From contig NZ_BLXX01000002.1 of the NCBI RefSeq assembly GCF_014193515.1, positions 310,001 to 374,000 on the forward strand: DNA of 64,000 nucleotides, in the 5' to 3' direction. Source of the DNA: Geomonas silvestris. GTDB taxonomy: Bacteria > Desulfobacterota > Desulfuromonadia > Geobacterales > Geobacteraceae. Of this stretch, positions 47,752 to 55,837 are shown piece by piece (positions within the stretch are counted from its first letter, which is position 1; each line of letters begins with the position of its first letter). The notes beneath the pieces were generated by a model, which had not been told where the DNA came from, made no database searches, and saw nothing but the letters and a program-made list of their open reading frames with translations. The translations under genes and the position numbers were made by a program.

Positions 47752-48517
47752 GTGCCGCCTCCCGCGTGATCAGTTCCTTGGCCAGGTCCAGGTAGCTCGT
47801 GGCCCCCTTCGAGGTGATATCGTAGAGGATGATCGGCTTGCCGTGCGAGGGGGCCTCGGAGAGCCTCACGTTCCTCGGGATCACCGTCTCGAAGGTCTCT
47901 TTCGGGAAGTGGGTGCGGATCTCCTCGCTCACCTGGTGCGAGAGGTTGTTGCGGGCGTCGAACATGGTGAGCAGGATCCCTTCGATCTTCAGCGCGTTGT
48001 TGAGCCCCTGCTGGATGAGCCCTATGGTCTTCAGGATCTGGGAGAGCCCTTCCATGGCGTAAAACTCGCACTGCATCGGGATCAGCACCGAGTGGGCCGC
48101 GGTCATGGCGTTGATGGTCAAGAGGCTCAACGACGGCGGGCAGTCGATGAAGATGTAGTCGTAGGAGCCGTTCACCTTGGCGAGGATCTGCTTGAGCCGC
48201 TGCTCGCGCCCCTGCACGTCGGCCAGTTCCAGCTCGGCGCCTGCCAGGTCCGAGGTCGCCGGCAAAAGGTGCAGGAAGGGGATCTCCGTCTGCAGCACGA
48301 TCTTGTCCGGTGCCGTGTCCTCGATCAGGGCATCGTAGATGCTCTCGGTAAGCGCCGACTTGTCGGTGCCGACACCGGAGCCCGCGTTCCCCTGCGGGTC
48401 CATGTCCACCAAAAGGACCCGGCGCTCCGCAACCGCCAGCGACGCGGCGAGGTTCACCGCGGTCGTGGTCTTGCCGACACCGCCTTTCTGATTCGCCACA
48501 CAGATGATTTTTGCCAT
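47744..48517 (-). CDS. parA: chromosome partitioning ATPase ParA (Soj)
   Basis: Deviant Walker ATPase of 257 residues that moves ParB-bound origins. NQKGGVGKTTTAVNLAAS at residues 9-26, VDMDPQGNAGSGVGTD and FIDCPPSLSLLTINA are all present. No N-terminal DNA-binding extension, as in chromosomal Soj. First gene of the parAB operon. Confidence 0.97.
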   Translation of the reverse strand: MAKIICVANQKGGVGKTTTAVNLAASLAVAERRVLLVDMDPQGNAGSGVGTDKSALTESIYDALIEDTAPDKIVLQTEIPFLHLLPATSDLAGAELELADVQGREQRLKQILAKVNGSYDYIFIDCPPSLSLLTINAMTAAHSVLIPMQCEFYAMEGLSQILKTIGLIQQGLNNALKIEGILLTMFDARNNLSHQVSEEIRTHFPKETFETVIPRNVRLSEAPSHGKPIILYDITSKGATSYLDLAKELITREAAHG

Positions 48518-48642
48518 ATCGTTTCCCGCCCGAAATTGGTTGGTCTCTTGGTCCAGGTAAAAAAGCTTCCTGAAAAAGACATGAAAATTACCACAGCGGC
48601 GCCGCTATGCAAAGCGTTTTTCTCGGCGTCTTGCCTAACCCT

Positions 48643-48685
48643 CTTGACTTAGGTCAAGGCATCCTGATGCCGAGCGCGCTAGGCT
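48643..48685 (+). promoter_or_regulatory. Crp/Fnr-family-like palindrome with class-II promoter spacing
   Basis: CTTGAC-TTAG-GTCAAG (48643-48658) is a perfect 16-base palindrome of the Fnr/Dnr type (TTGAC-N4-GTCAA). A possible -10, TAGGCT, lies at 48680-48685. With a start near 48692 the palindrome is centred at about -41.5, the classical activating position. The leader to the triheme cytochrome would be about 208 bases. It is GC-rich and holds no recognised riboswitch. The rest of the 382-base gap (48518-48642) shows nothing clear beyond the parA upstream region. Confidence 0.55.
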
Positions 48686-48899
48686 GTAGCTGTCCCATGC
48701 CGTCCGCCCCCAGCCTCGCCCGCGGTGCAGGACGCCGGGAGCGGCTTTGGCCGTGCAGACGGAGCGGACCGGCCGGAAGGCTTCAAGGATGGTGCGTGGA
48801 TCACCTCGCGCCCCGGGAAGCTTAAGCGCTGCCCCCCGGAGCCGCTTTCGGAACGCAGCACAAGCGTCACAGACCAGAATAGGACCACAAGGAGTAATC

Positions 48900-49148
48900 A
48901 TGAAAATCGTCGTAGCTACCCTCGCGTTGCTCATCACCGCCCAGAGCGCCTTCGCCTTCCAGTGCAACGAATGTCACAGCAAGAACCCGGCAATGGTCAA
49001 GATGCACAAGGCGCTGCAGGGGCGCGACTGTTTCGCCTGCCACCGGATCGGCGAAAAACTGATGGGTAAGGCCGTACCCAAGGACAAGGCCGCCCAGATG
49101 CAGCGCCGGGTGACCGAGGCGATCTGCCTGGAGTGCCACAAGAAGTAG
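48900..49148 (+). CDS. small periplasmic triheme c-type cytochrome
   Basis: Exported cytochrome of 82 residues. The signal peptide (MKIVVATLALLITAQSAFA) leaves a mature chain of about 63 residues. Three heme-c motifs: CNECH (22-26), CFACH (44-48) and CLECH (76-80). Only one further histidine (H36) is present, against four methionines (32, 35, 55, 67). The all-bis-histidine pattern of PpcA-type c7 cytochromes is therefore impossible within one chain. The ATG follows AAGGAG. It is downstream of a Crp/Fnr-like site and upstream of a heme-c sensor gene. Electron-transfer role inferred. Confidence 0.88.
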   Translation: MKIVVATLALLITAQSAFAFQCNECHSKNPAMVKMHKALQGRDCFACHRIGEKLMGKAVPKDKAAQMQRRVTEAICLECHKK

Positions 49149-49560
49149 TCCTGACCGCGTCGCGGAGTCCCGGGGAAGTACGATCTTTAGCTGGCAAAAG
49201 AGTCCTCACGTCCCCCCCTTTGCAAAAGGGGGGATTCGCTTTTAGCCTTCCCTGCGCTCTCCAGCGGTCGCAACTCTGGCTCAACCCCTTCTGCCGCCGC
49301 GTATTCGCTAGCGTTCCCACGCTCCGGCGTGGGAACGCTAGCCGGGGACGCTCCAGCGCCCCCTTTTTTTGGCACCGAAGCAACCACCCAGGCATGCGTC
49401 GCAAGCCCCGCCTCCCCAATGAAGAGCAGCTCCCCCACCCTCCAACCATCCTGCCACGCGACGGCCGGACTTCTTATCCCCTTAACATCCCGTACTCCTT
49501 GCGCATCCTACCACCTCCGGTATACTTGCCCTGGCTAATTAACCGCCTGCCGGAGGGTGC
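49149..49560. repeat. 412-base gap with two strong inverted repeats
   Basis: No gene seen. CCCCCCTTT-GC-AAAAGGGGGG (about 49212-49233) could end the cytochrome transcript. A perfect 16-bp stem, GCTAGCGTTCCCACGC (49307-49322) with GCGTGGGAACGCTAGC (49327-49342) and loop TCCG, follows; TTCCCACGC-type palindromes are a known kind of dispersed repeat in proteobacteria. A GTATAC lies at 49520-49525, upstream of the next gene. Confidence 0.75.
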
Positions 49561-50766
49561 ATGCCCCGCTTTGCCGATCTGCCGATTCGCAGCAAGTTCA
49601 ATATCCTGCTCTCCCTGTTGTTGCTGGTCCTCTTTCTTGCCTCCGCCCTCTTCACCTACCAGCGCCAGAAGAGTTTCGTGCTGCGCTTTGCCGTCGACAA
49701 CGCCCGCAACTTCGCACGCCAGCTCGTCGAGACCCGCGACTACATGTCCAGCGTGGTAAGAGGCGAGCCGGAGCAGAATTACAACCTGGTGCCGCAGGTG
49801 GTGGCGACCCAGGTCGCCAAGCGCGTCACCCAGAACACCAAGTACTACCTGCGCCAGGTCTCGCTGCGCTACCGCAACCCACAGAACAGTCCGGACGCCT
49901 ACGAAGCCGAGCAGCTCAAGAAGTTCGCCCACGAGTCCCGCCCCCGTGAGGTGTACGGCGTCCTGGAATCCGATGGGAAGCAGGTCTTCCGCTACCTGCA
50001 GCCGATGATCGCCACCCAGTCCTGCCTTGAGTGCCACGGCACCTACCAGTCCGCACCCGATTTTGTCCAGAGGCGCTTCCCGCCGGGGCACTACTCCTAC
50101 AACTACAAGGTGGGTGAGGTGATCGGGGCGGTATCCGTCACCATCCCGATGCAGGACCTCTACGCCGGGCTGGGGGTGAATTTCCAACTCGACCTCGCCA
50201 CCCGGGGTGCGGTCTTCTTCCTGATCATCCTGATCACCGGCATGGTGCTGCGCCGCCAGATCATCGACCCGGTCAAACTCCTCTCGGAAGAGATCACCCA
50301 TGTCACGAAGACCGGCGACTTCGAGCACAAGCTCCCCAGTCACGCCAACGACGAGATCGGCCAAACCTTCACCGCCTTCAACGACATGATGGACGAGCTG
50401 GCGCGCCGCACCCTGCAGTCGCGCGAGGCGGACGAGCGCTACCGGCTCTTCATCGAACTCTCCAACTCGGCGGTAGCCACCTTCCTGCAGGACGGCAAGA
50501 TCGTCATCGCCAACCAGAAGGCCGAGGCCCTCTTCGAGCGTTCGCGCCAGTCGCTCCTGGGGGAGTCCCTCTTCGGCTTCCTGCAGGACGACGAGCTGTT
50601 CCGCAGGCTCCTGGCTCCCGGCATGAGGGGTAAGGAAGAAGACGTGCCGGTCACCGTGCGCGGCAGCAAGGGGAAGCTCACCGAGGTGCTGGTCTCCGTC
50701 ACCGCCTCGCGCACCGACCGGGAGCCGATGTTCACCGCCATTTTGCGCGAGAAGGAGACCACGTGA
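49561..50766 (+). CDS. heme-c sensor: periplasmic DUF3365-like domain, HAMP and PAS, no output domain
   Basis: Membrane sensor of 401 residues. TM1 at about 14-33; a periplasmic domain (34-210) of Tll0287/DUF3365 type with a heme-c motif CLECH (155-159); TM2 at about 216-232; HAMP (about 233-285) with PVKLLSEEITHVTK; then a PAS domain (about 290-400) ending TASRTDREPMFTAILREK. It stops there: no histidine kinase, GGDEF or methyl-accepting region follows. GGAGGG precedes the ATG. The next gene begins 31 bases on. Sensing redox state or a gas through the heme is inferred from related sensors. Confidence 0.85.
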   Translation: MPRFADLPIRSKFNILLSLLLLVLFLASALFTYQRQKSFVLRFAVDNARNFARQLVETRDYMSSVVRGEPEQNYNLVPQVVATQVAKRVTQNTKYYLRQVSLRYRNPQNSPDAYEAEQLKKFAHESRPREVYGVLESDGKQVFRYLQPMIATQSCLECHGTYQSAPDFVQRRFPPGHYSYNYKVGEVIGAVSVTIPMQDLYAGLGVNFQLDLATRGAVFFLIILITGMVLRRQIIDPVKLLSEEITHVTKTGDFEHKLPSHANDEIGQTFTAFNDMMDELARRTLQSREADERYRLFIELSNSAVATFLQDGKIVIANQKAEALFERSRQSLLGESLFGFLQDDELFRRLLAPGMRGKEEDVPVTVRGSKGKLTEVLVSVTASRTDREPMFTAILREKETT

Positions 50767-50797
50767 GTCCCGCGCCGATACCACCGTCGAGGCTGTG

Positions 50798-51757
50798 ATG
50801 CCGGCCGTGCTGGTTCTCTCCCGCGGGGAGCGCCTGCTGCGGCTGGTCCGCCCCCTGGTGCAACCTAACCTTTTGCGCCTCCATACTGCTGCGACCCTGG
50901 GCGAGGCACGTGAGGTGCTAGCGGAGCAGCAACCCGAGTGGGTTCTTGCCGACCTCGCCAGCCTGCCAGATTACGGTGCTGCCGAGATTACCGCGGCGTT
51001 GTCCGGCCCGGCGACCAGTGTGGTCCTGCTGGCTACGGGCCACGAGGCGATCGCGCCAGGCACCCCAAGCAGAGCGGACTTGGTACTGGACCTCGCGCTA
51101 TCCGATGCCGAACTGGTCCACGCCCTCAGGTCGCTCATCTGCTCCGGATCGACTGCCGAGCAACCGCAACCCGCCCCAGCACACCCCCTGGCCCAGGCAA
51201 GAGCACTCCTCTTCACCACCCCAGACCAGCAAGCCGAGCGCCCTCATCTCTGGGCGGCCCTTGGCAGCGCAGCGGTCTTCGGGACGGCCCTGGTCTTCTG
51301 GGCAGTCGCGGGGAGGCGGGGCCCTGAAGCCGTTCCCAGCCGTGCCGTTCCCGCAGCGCCACCGGTAGCGTCTTCCGCCCCATCTCCCGTTCCGACACCA
51401 CTACCGGCTCCCGCACCAAGGCCCCTACCGGCTCCGGCACAGGCGCGGCGCCCCGCGGCTGGACGATCGGTGAACTACTCTCAACCTGCCAGAAACGAAC
51501 CGACCGATCCCGCAGCACCTGAAGGGGTTCCTCCCGGATCCGTCGTAGTGGGGCCCAACGAAACGGTGTTGAGAATCCTCAAGCGCGATTTCGGGCTCGG
51601 CTACCACGAGGCATTGGCCCTTTTGCCCGCGCTGCGGCGCCTCAACAAAGGGAGAGACCTGGACCGGCTGCAGCCCGGGCAGAGGCTGGAACTGCCACCG
51701 GAGCTGCTTACCGGCGCCGCACCCGAGGCACCTGCCCCGTCCGGCGGATCAGAATGA
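50798..51757 (+). CDS. transmembrane protein with degenerate receiver and LysM-like domain
   Basis: Protein of 319 residues with no family I can name with certainty. Residues 1-115 follow a receiver fold: AVLVLSR where the acidic pair should be, D52 at the phosphoacceptor position (WVLADLASLPD), T80 (VVLLATG), but no lysine after strand 5. A single membrane helix lies at about 149-170. A linker of more than 70 residues rich in Pro/Ala follows, then a C-terminal segment with LysM-like ending (NKGRDLDRLQPGQRLELP). Topology would put the receiver inside and the LysM-like part in the periplasm. GAGG precedes the ATG. Confidence 0.7.
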   Translation: MPAVLVLSRGERLLRLVRPLVQPNLLRLHTAATLGEAREVLAEQQPEWVLADLASLPDYGAAEITAALSGPATSVVLLATGHEAIAPGTPSRADLVLDLALSDAELVHALRSLICSGSTAEQPQPAPAHPLAQARALLFTTPDQQAERPHLWAALGSAAVFGTALVFWAVAGRRGPEAVPSRAVPAAPPVASSAPSPVPTPLPAPAPRPLPAPAQARRPAAGRSVNYSQPARNEPTDPAAPEGVPPGSVVVGPNETVLRILKRDFGLGYHEALALLPALRRLNKGRDLDRLQPGQRLELPPELLTGAAPEAPAPSGGSE

Positions 51758-51831
51758 CTTTGCTGCGGAAGATCCGGTGTGCTAGAGTGGTCTCCGAGAA
51801 AACCAGAGATTGATCTAAGGGAGAAGAAGTA

Positions 51832-52410
51832 ATGAGTAAAGAGCTGTACGTGGGACATCTGTCCTATGACGCGACAGAATGGGAGCTGGAGAAGCTGTTC
51901 TCCGTGTCGGGGCGGGTTACCTCGATCCACCTGATCACCGATCCGGTCACCGGCCAGTTCAAGGGGTGCGGCTACGTGAGGATGTCCACCGAGGCTGAGG
52001 CCAAAGATGCCATCCTCTCGCTGGACGGTGCGCGCTTTTTGGATAGTACCATCACCGTTTCCGAGGCTCGTCCCCAGAAGCTGGTGACCAAGGGTGGCTA
52101 CAAGGGAAAATCTCCCCGTCCGCCCCAGGCCGCCGTCGGCAGAGGCGGCGCGCCCAAGAGCAGTGCGGCGAAGCCCGGCGGTTTCAAGGCGGCCGGCACT
52201 AAGCCCGCAGGCGCCAAGCCGGCAGGTGCCAAGCCGGCAGGTGCCAAGCCGGCAGGTGCCAAGCCGGCAAGTGCCAAGCCGGCAGGTGCCAAGCCGGCAA
52301 GTGCCAAGCCCGCAAGTGCCAAGCCCGCAGGAGCAAGGCCCGCAGGGAGCAAGACCGGCGGGTTCAAGGCCCCCTCCACCACCGGCAATCCGCGCAGCGG
52401 GAAACGCTAA
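51832..52410 (+). CDS. RRM RNA-binding protein with pentapeptide-repeat tail
   Basis: Cytoplasmic RNA-binding protein of 192 residues. Residues 3-80 are one RNA recognition motif with RNP2 LYVGHLSY and RNP1 KGCGYVRM. The RNP1 aromatics are partly changed: usual K-G-F-G-F/Y-V, here C replaces F. The rest is a basic low-complexity tail with about ten tandem AKPAG/AKPAS units and GGFKA stretches at both ends. Small RRM proteins of this type occur in cyanobacteria and Geobacter relatives and may act as RNA chaperones. GGGAGAAG precedes the ATG; a terminator follows. Confidence 0.9.
   Translation: MSKELYVGHLSYDATEWELEKLFSVSGRVTSIHLITDPVTGQFKGCGYVRMSTEAEAKDAILSLDGARFLDSTITVSEARPQKLVTKGGYKGKSPRPPQAAVGRGGAPKSSAAKPGGFKAAGTKPAGAKPAGAKPAGAKPAGAKPASAKPAGAKPASAKPASAKPAGARPAGSKTGGFKAPSTTGNPRSGKR
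52201..52350. repeat. 15-base tandem repeat inside the RRM gene
   Basis: About ten units of the form AAGCCGGCAGGTGCC (variants at three positions) starting at 52201, 52216, 52231 and so on. Each unit encodes AKPAG or AKPAS. Because the unit is a multiple of three, copy-number changes would alter tail length without a frameshift. Confidence 0.92.
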
Positions 52411-52467
52411 GTCAGGCCATCCACGGCACGGGCGACCGTAACCGTGGCGCATGATCGCAGCCAGCAC

Positions 52468-52511
52468 CCCCCTCACCCCTTCCCCTCTCCAAGAGGGCGA
52501 GGGGGTTTTTT
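52468..52511 (+). terminator. RRM gene terminator built from a CCTCACCC-type repeat
   Basis: CCCCCTC (52468-52474) pairs with GAGGGGG (52499-52505), with inner CCCTCT/AGAGGG, then six T. It is related to the palindromes at 16557-16658 and 39506-39563, showing that this family can provide terminators. Confidence 0.75.
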
Positions 52512-52634
52512 CTGCCCGCCCCTCTTTTTCCGCCTTGACGCCGCCTCTCCCTCTCCCCCAGCCCCTAGTCCCTGCCTCATCCCCCCCTGCCTTTCCCCTT
52601 CCCCCTTTCTAAGAACGCCGCTATACTACCCCTC

Positions 52635-54467
52635 ATGATAACGCCCGAGATGATTGCCAATTTCCCCAAGACCCCCGGTGTCTACCTGATGCGCTCCGCG
52701 GACCAGACCGTGCTCTACGTCGGCAAGGCGCGCAACCTGAAGAGCCGGGTGCGGGCGTACGTGGGGCCCGGCGACTCCCGGATCCACATCCGCTTCATGG
52801 TGCAGCAGGTAGTCTCGATCGAGTTCATCGTCACCGACACCGAGAAAGAAGCGCTGATCCTCGAGAACACACTGATTAAGCAGCACCGCCCCAAGTACAA
52901 CATCAACCTGCGCGACGACAAGACCTACTTCTCGCTGCGCATGGACATGAAGGAATCCTTCCCCAGGCTCTCCATCGTGCGCAAGGTCCCCGCCGACGGC
53001 GCCCGCTACTTCGGCCCCTACGCCTCGGCCACCTCGGCGCGTGAGGTCCTGAAACAGCTCTACAAGCTCTTCCCGCTGCGCCACTACCCGCTTGCCACCT
53101 GCATGGCGCGCAAGCGCCCCTGCCTGTACTACCAGATCAAGCAGTGCTCGGCCCCCTGCTGCGGCAAGATCAGCGTCGAGGATTACGCGGCGCTCGCCGA
53201 GGGAGCGGCCCTTTTTCTGGAGGGGAAGAACAACGAGGTGGCCCGGATCTACAAGGCGCGCATGAACCAAGCCTCTGAGCAGATGCGCTACGAGGACGCG
53301 GCACGTTACCGCGACCTCGTGAAGGCGATCGAGGTGACCGTCGAGCGCCAGAAGGTGGTGGCCCGCGGGGCGGACAGTGACGTCTTCGGCATCCACCGGA
53401 CCGGGGACGAGCTGCAGGTGGTGCTCTTGCACATCCGGGGCGGCGCCCTCACCGGCAGCCGCAGCTTTAGCTTCGAGTGGGAGTTGGAGACCGAAGAGGG
53501 ACTCGCCTCTTTCCTCAACGAGTACTACGGCCAGGAGAATCCGATTCCGCCCCAGATCCTGCTCCCCATGCCGCTCCCCGAGCCGCAGGCGCTCGAGGAG
53601 CTCCTCTCCGAGAAGCTGGGGAAGAAGGTGGCCATCACCGCTCCGCAAAGGGGGGCGAAGCTCGAGATCGTCATGCTGGCCCAGAAAAACGCCCTCACCG
53701 CGGCACAGGAGCGGATCAAAAAGGCGGAGTCGGCAGAGGACCTCCTGGACGAGCTCTCCAGCAAGCTGCACCTGGGGCGCCTTCCGAAACGGATCGAATG
53801 CTACGACATCTCTAACATCCAGGGGGAAATGGCGGTCGGGAGCCGGGTGGTCTTCGTGGACGGCAAGGCCGATAAATCGCTGTACCGGCGCTACAGGATC
53901 CGCAGTGTCTTGCAGTCCGACGACTTCGCCATGATGCGCGAGATGCTGTCGCGGCGCTTCAAGCCCGAGAGCGCAGAGGAGCGTCCCGACCTTATCGTGG
54001 TGGACGGCGGTATCGGCCAGTTGAACGTGTTGAGCGCGGTGCTGGAGGAGTTGGGGGTAGAGGGGGTCGAGGCGGCGGGCCTCGCCAAGAGCCGGGTGGA
54101 GCGGAGCATGGAGAGCGCGGAGCTACGGCGCAGCGACGAGCGCGTCTTCCGCCCCGGGCGCAAGAACCCGATCGTGCTGAGGCAGAACTCGGCGCCGCTT
54201 CTCTTACTGGCGCGCATCCGCGACGAGGCGCACCGTTTCGCCGTCACCTACCACAAGACCGTGCGCAGCAAGGTGTTCACCAGCTCCGAGCTGGACCAGG
54301 CCGCGGGAATCGGCGCGAAGCGCAAGAAGGCCCTGCTCAAGCATTTCGGGAGCCTCAGGAAGATAAAAGAAGCGTCGCTCGCGCAGCTTACGGAAGTCGG
54401 GGGGATGAACGAGAGCACCGCGCAGAAACTCTGGGAGCACCTGCACCACGCAAAGCCTGAGGCCTGA
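52635..54467 (+). CDS. uvrC: excinuclease ABC subunit C
   Basis: Dual-incision nuclease of nucleotide excision repair, 610 residues. GIY-YIG domain with TPGVYLMRSADQTVLYVGKA at residues 13-32, a cysteine cluster CMARKRPCLYYQIKQCSAPC, the UVR helix around residue 205, the RNase H-like C-terminal nuclease (ECYDISNIQGEMAVGSRVVF) and a helix-hairpin-helix pair at the end (GIGAKRKKALLKHFGSL). Length is normal. It is alone on the plus strand and converges with mglA. Confidence 0.97.
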   Translation: MITPEMIANFPKTPGVYLMRSADQTVLYVGKARNLKSRVRAYVGPGDSRIHIRFMVQQVVSIEFIVTDTEKEALILENTLIKQHRPKYNINLRDDKTYFSLRMDMKESFPRLSIVRKVPADGARYFGPYASATSAREVLKQLYKLFPLRHYPLATCMARKRPCLYYQIKQCSAPCCGKISVEDYAALAEGAALFLEGKNNEVARIYKARMNQASEQMRYEDAARYRDLVKAIEVTVERQKVVARGADSDVFGIHRTGDELQVVLLHIRGGALTGSRSFSFEWELETEEGLASFLNEYYGQENPIPPQILLPMPLPEPQALEELLSEKLGKKVAITAPQRGAKLEIVMLAQKNALTAAQERIKKAESAEDLLDELSSKLHLGRLPKRIECYDISNIQGEMAVGSRVVFVDGKADKSLYRRYRIRSVLQSDDFAMMREMLSRRFKPESAEERPDLIVVDGGIGQLNVLSAVLEELGVEGVEAAGLAKSRVERSMESAELRRSDERVFRPGRKNPIVLRQNSAPLLLLARIRDEAHRFAVTYHKTVRSKVFTSSELDQAAGIGAKRKKALLKHFGSLRKIKEASLAQLTEVGGMNESTAQKLWEHLHHAKPEA

Positions 54468-54470
54468 AGC

Positions 54471-54626
54471 ATCACCACAGAGGGGCACAGAGGAACGGCA
54501 GCGGCAAAAAACCAACATCGGAAAGCGAAGTATGCCTAAATAAAAAAACCAGGTCACCGGGGTTACCCCCAGGCCTGGTTTTGTTTTTCCTCTGTGTGCC
54601 TCTGTGTCCTCTGTGGCGAGGGCTTT
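54471..54626. repeat. CACAGAGG-type palindromic repeat, copy 2, with central terminator
   Basis: CACCACAGAGG...CACAGAGG (54473-54493) faces CCTCTGTGTGCCTCTGTG and CCTCTGTGG (54590-54616). In the centre AAACCAGG (54546-54553) and CCTGGTTT (54574-54581), flanked by A- and T-runs, form a bidirectional terminator for uvrC and mglA. Copy 1 is at 20956-21057. Confidence 0.8.
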
Positions 54627-54636
54627 TGCTTTTCCG

Positions 54637-55224
54637 CTACTTCCCTTTCTTCAGGTCGAACAGGATCTGCTTGGCGATCGCCTTCAGGGTCTCGAAGACC
54701 CCTTCGCCGGTGGTGGCGCAGGCCTCGAAATCGGGGACGTTGGTCGGGTTCAGCTCGCGCCTCAACTCCTCGACGCTCAACACGTTGGGGAGGTCGCGCT
54801 TGTTGTACTGCACCACGTAGGGGATCTTGTCCAGGTCGTACCCCTGCTCGGCCAGGTTGATGCGCAGGTTCTCGACGCTCTCGATGTTGGCGTCCATGCG
54901 CTCTTCCTGGGAATCGGCCACGAACACCACGCCGTCCACACCTTTCAGGATCAGCTTCCGGGAGGCGTCGTAGAAGACCTGCCCCGGCACGGTGTAGAGG
55001 TGGAAGCGGGTCTTGAAGCCGCGGATCTCGCCCAGGGCCAGCGGCAGGAAGTCGAAGAACAGGGTTCGCTCGGTCTCGGTCGCCAGGCTGATCATCTTCC
55101 CCTTCGCCTCGGGGGCAGTCTTCTGGTACACGAACTGGAGGTTGGTCGTCTTGCCGCAGAGACCCGGACCGTAGTAGACGATCTTGCAGTTGATCTCGCG
55201 GGAGGCGTAGTTGATGAAAGACAT
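54637..55224 (-). CDS. mglA: MglA-type polarity GTPase
   Basis: Small Ras-like GTPase of 195 residues. P-loop [10 protein letters not shown] at residues 19-28, switch region [16 protein letters not shown] (where eukaryotic Ras has DTAGQ) and the NKRDLP specificity motif. MglA defines the leading pole in Myxococcus; in other bacteria related proteins place pili or chemosensory units. It begins 20 bases after mglB, its GTPase-activating partner. What it positions here is unknown. Confidence 0.92.
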   Translation of the reverse strand: MSFINYASREINCKIVYYGPGLCGKTTNLQFVYQKTAPEAKGKMISLATETERTLFFDFLPLALGEIRGFKTRFHLYTVPGQVFYDASRKLILKGVDGVVFVADSQEERMDANIESVENLRINLAEQGYDLDKIPYVVQYNKRDLPNVLSVEELRRELNPTNVPDFEACATTGEGVFETLKAIAKQILFDLKKGK

Positions 55225-55244
55225 GCGACAGTACCTCTTAAAAG

Positions 55245-55736
55245 TTAGCTGAACAGGTTATCGATATCGTCGTCGGTGATCTCGGCAAAGGGGAACTCGC
55301 TGTCGCCGCTCTTCTCCTTCTCCTCGCTCTTCTGCAAAAGCTTGCCGAAGATGGCGCTCAACTCCTCGGAGGCCTTCTTCACCCTCAGGCGCACCAGCCC
55401 CAAGGAGGAGCGGGTATCGAAGAGCACCACCAAAATCACCCTTCCTGCCACGATCGAGATGTGCAGGTTGTCCTTCTCGCCTTCGTGGAACAGGATCGAG
55501 AATTCCTTCTCCCCGATCAGCTTGGCCAAGCCGCCGGTCGCCGCGATATTGCCGGCAGTCAGCGAGGCGAGCGAGGTGGTGTCGAAACGCTCGGTTTCGC
55601 CGCAGCCGGTAATGAGCTGGCCGTTCTTGTCCACCAGGAAGATAACCTTCGCGTTTGCTTCCCTAAGGAGCTTCTCGATTACCGCATTTATCTGCTTGAA
55701 TTCCTCGTCGTACATAATCAACTGAGGATTCGACAT
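55245..55736 (-). CDS. mglB: MglB-type Roadblock/LC7 protein
   Basis: GTPase-activating and polarity partner of MglA, 163 residues. One Roadblock/LC7 domain (about 10-125) with [20 protein letters not shown] and [20 protein letters not shown], followed by a charged tail rich in Glu/Lys/Asp ([12 protein letters not shown] onwards). AAGGAG stands before the ATG. Order mglB-mglA is the usual one. Confidence 0.92.
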   Translation of the reverse strand: MSNPQLIMYDEEFKQINAVIEKLLREANAKVIFLVDKNGQLITGCGETERFDTTSLASLTAGNIAATGGLAKLIGEKEFSILFHEGEKDNLHISIVAGRVILVVLFDTRSSLGLVRLRVKKASEELSAIFGKLLQKSEEKEKSGDSEFPFAEITDDDIDNLFS

Positions 55737-55837
55737 GGATAACTCCTTAAGAGCGATGCTGAAATTTGACGCGAGCCCTATTCTATAACAGAACCACTAC
55801 TCGTTTTCAACAACAGGTTTAACTAGGCAGGTTGCGG

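Noticed and set aside
48686-48899. Possible GEMM (cyclic dinucleotide) riboswitch in the triheme cytochrome leader
   Set aside because: Such riboswitches precede multiheme cytochrome genes in Geobacter, but I could not find the conserved GEMM core elements in this leader.
46618-48899. parS site near parAB
   Set aside because: I searched by eye for the TGTTTCACGTGAAACA consensus and found no match here or elsewhere in the window.
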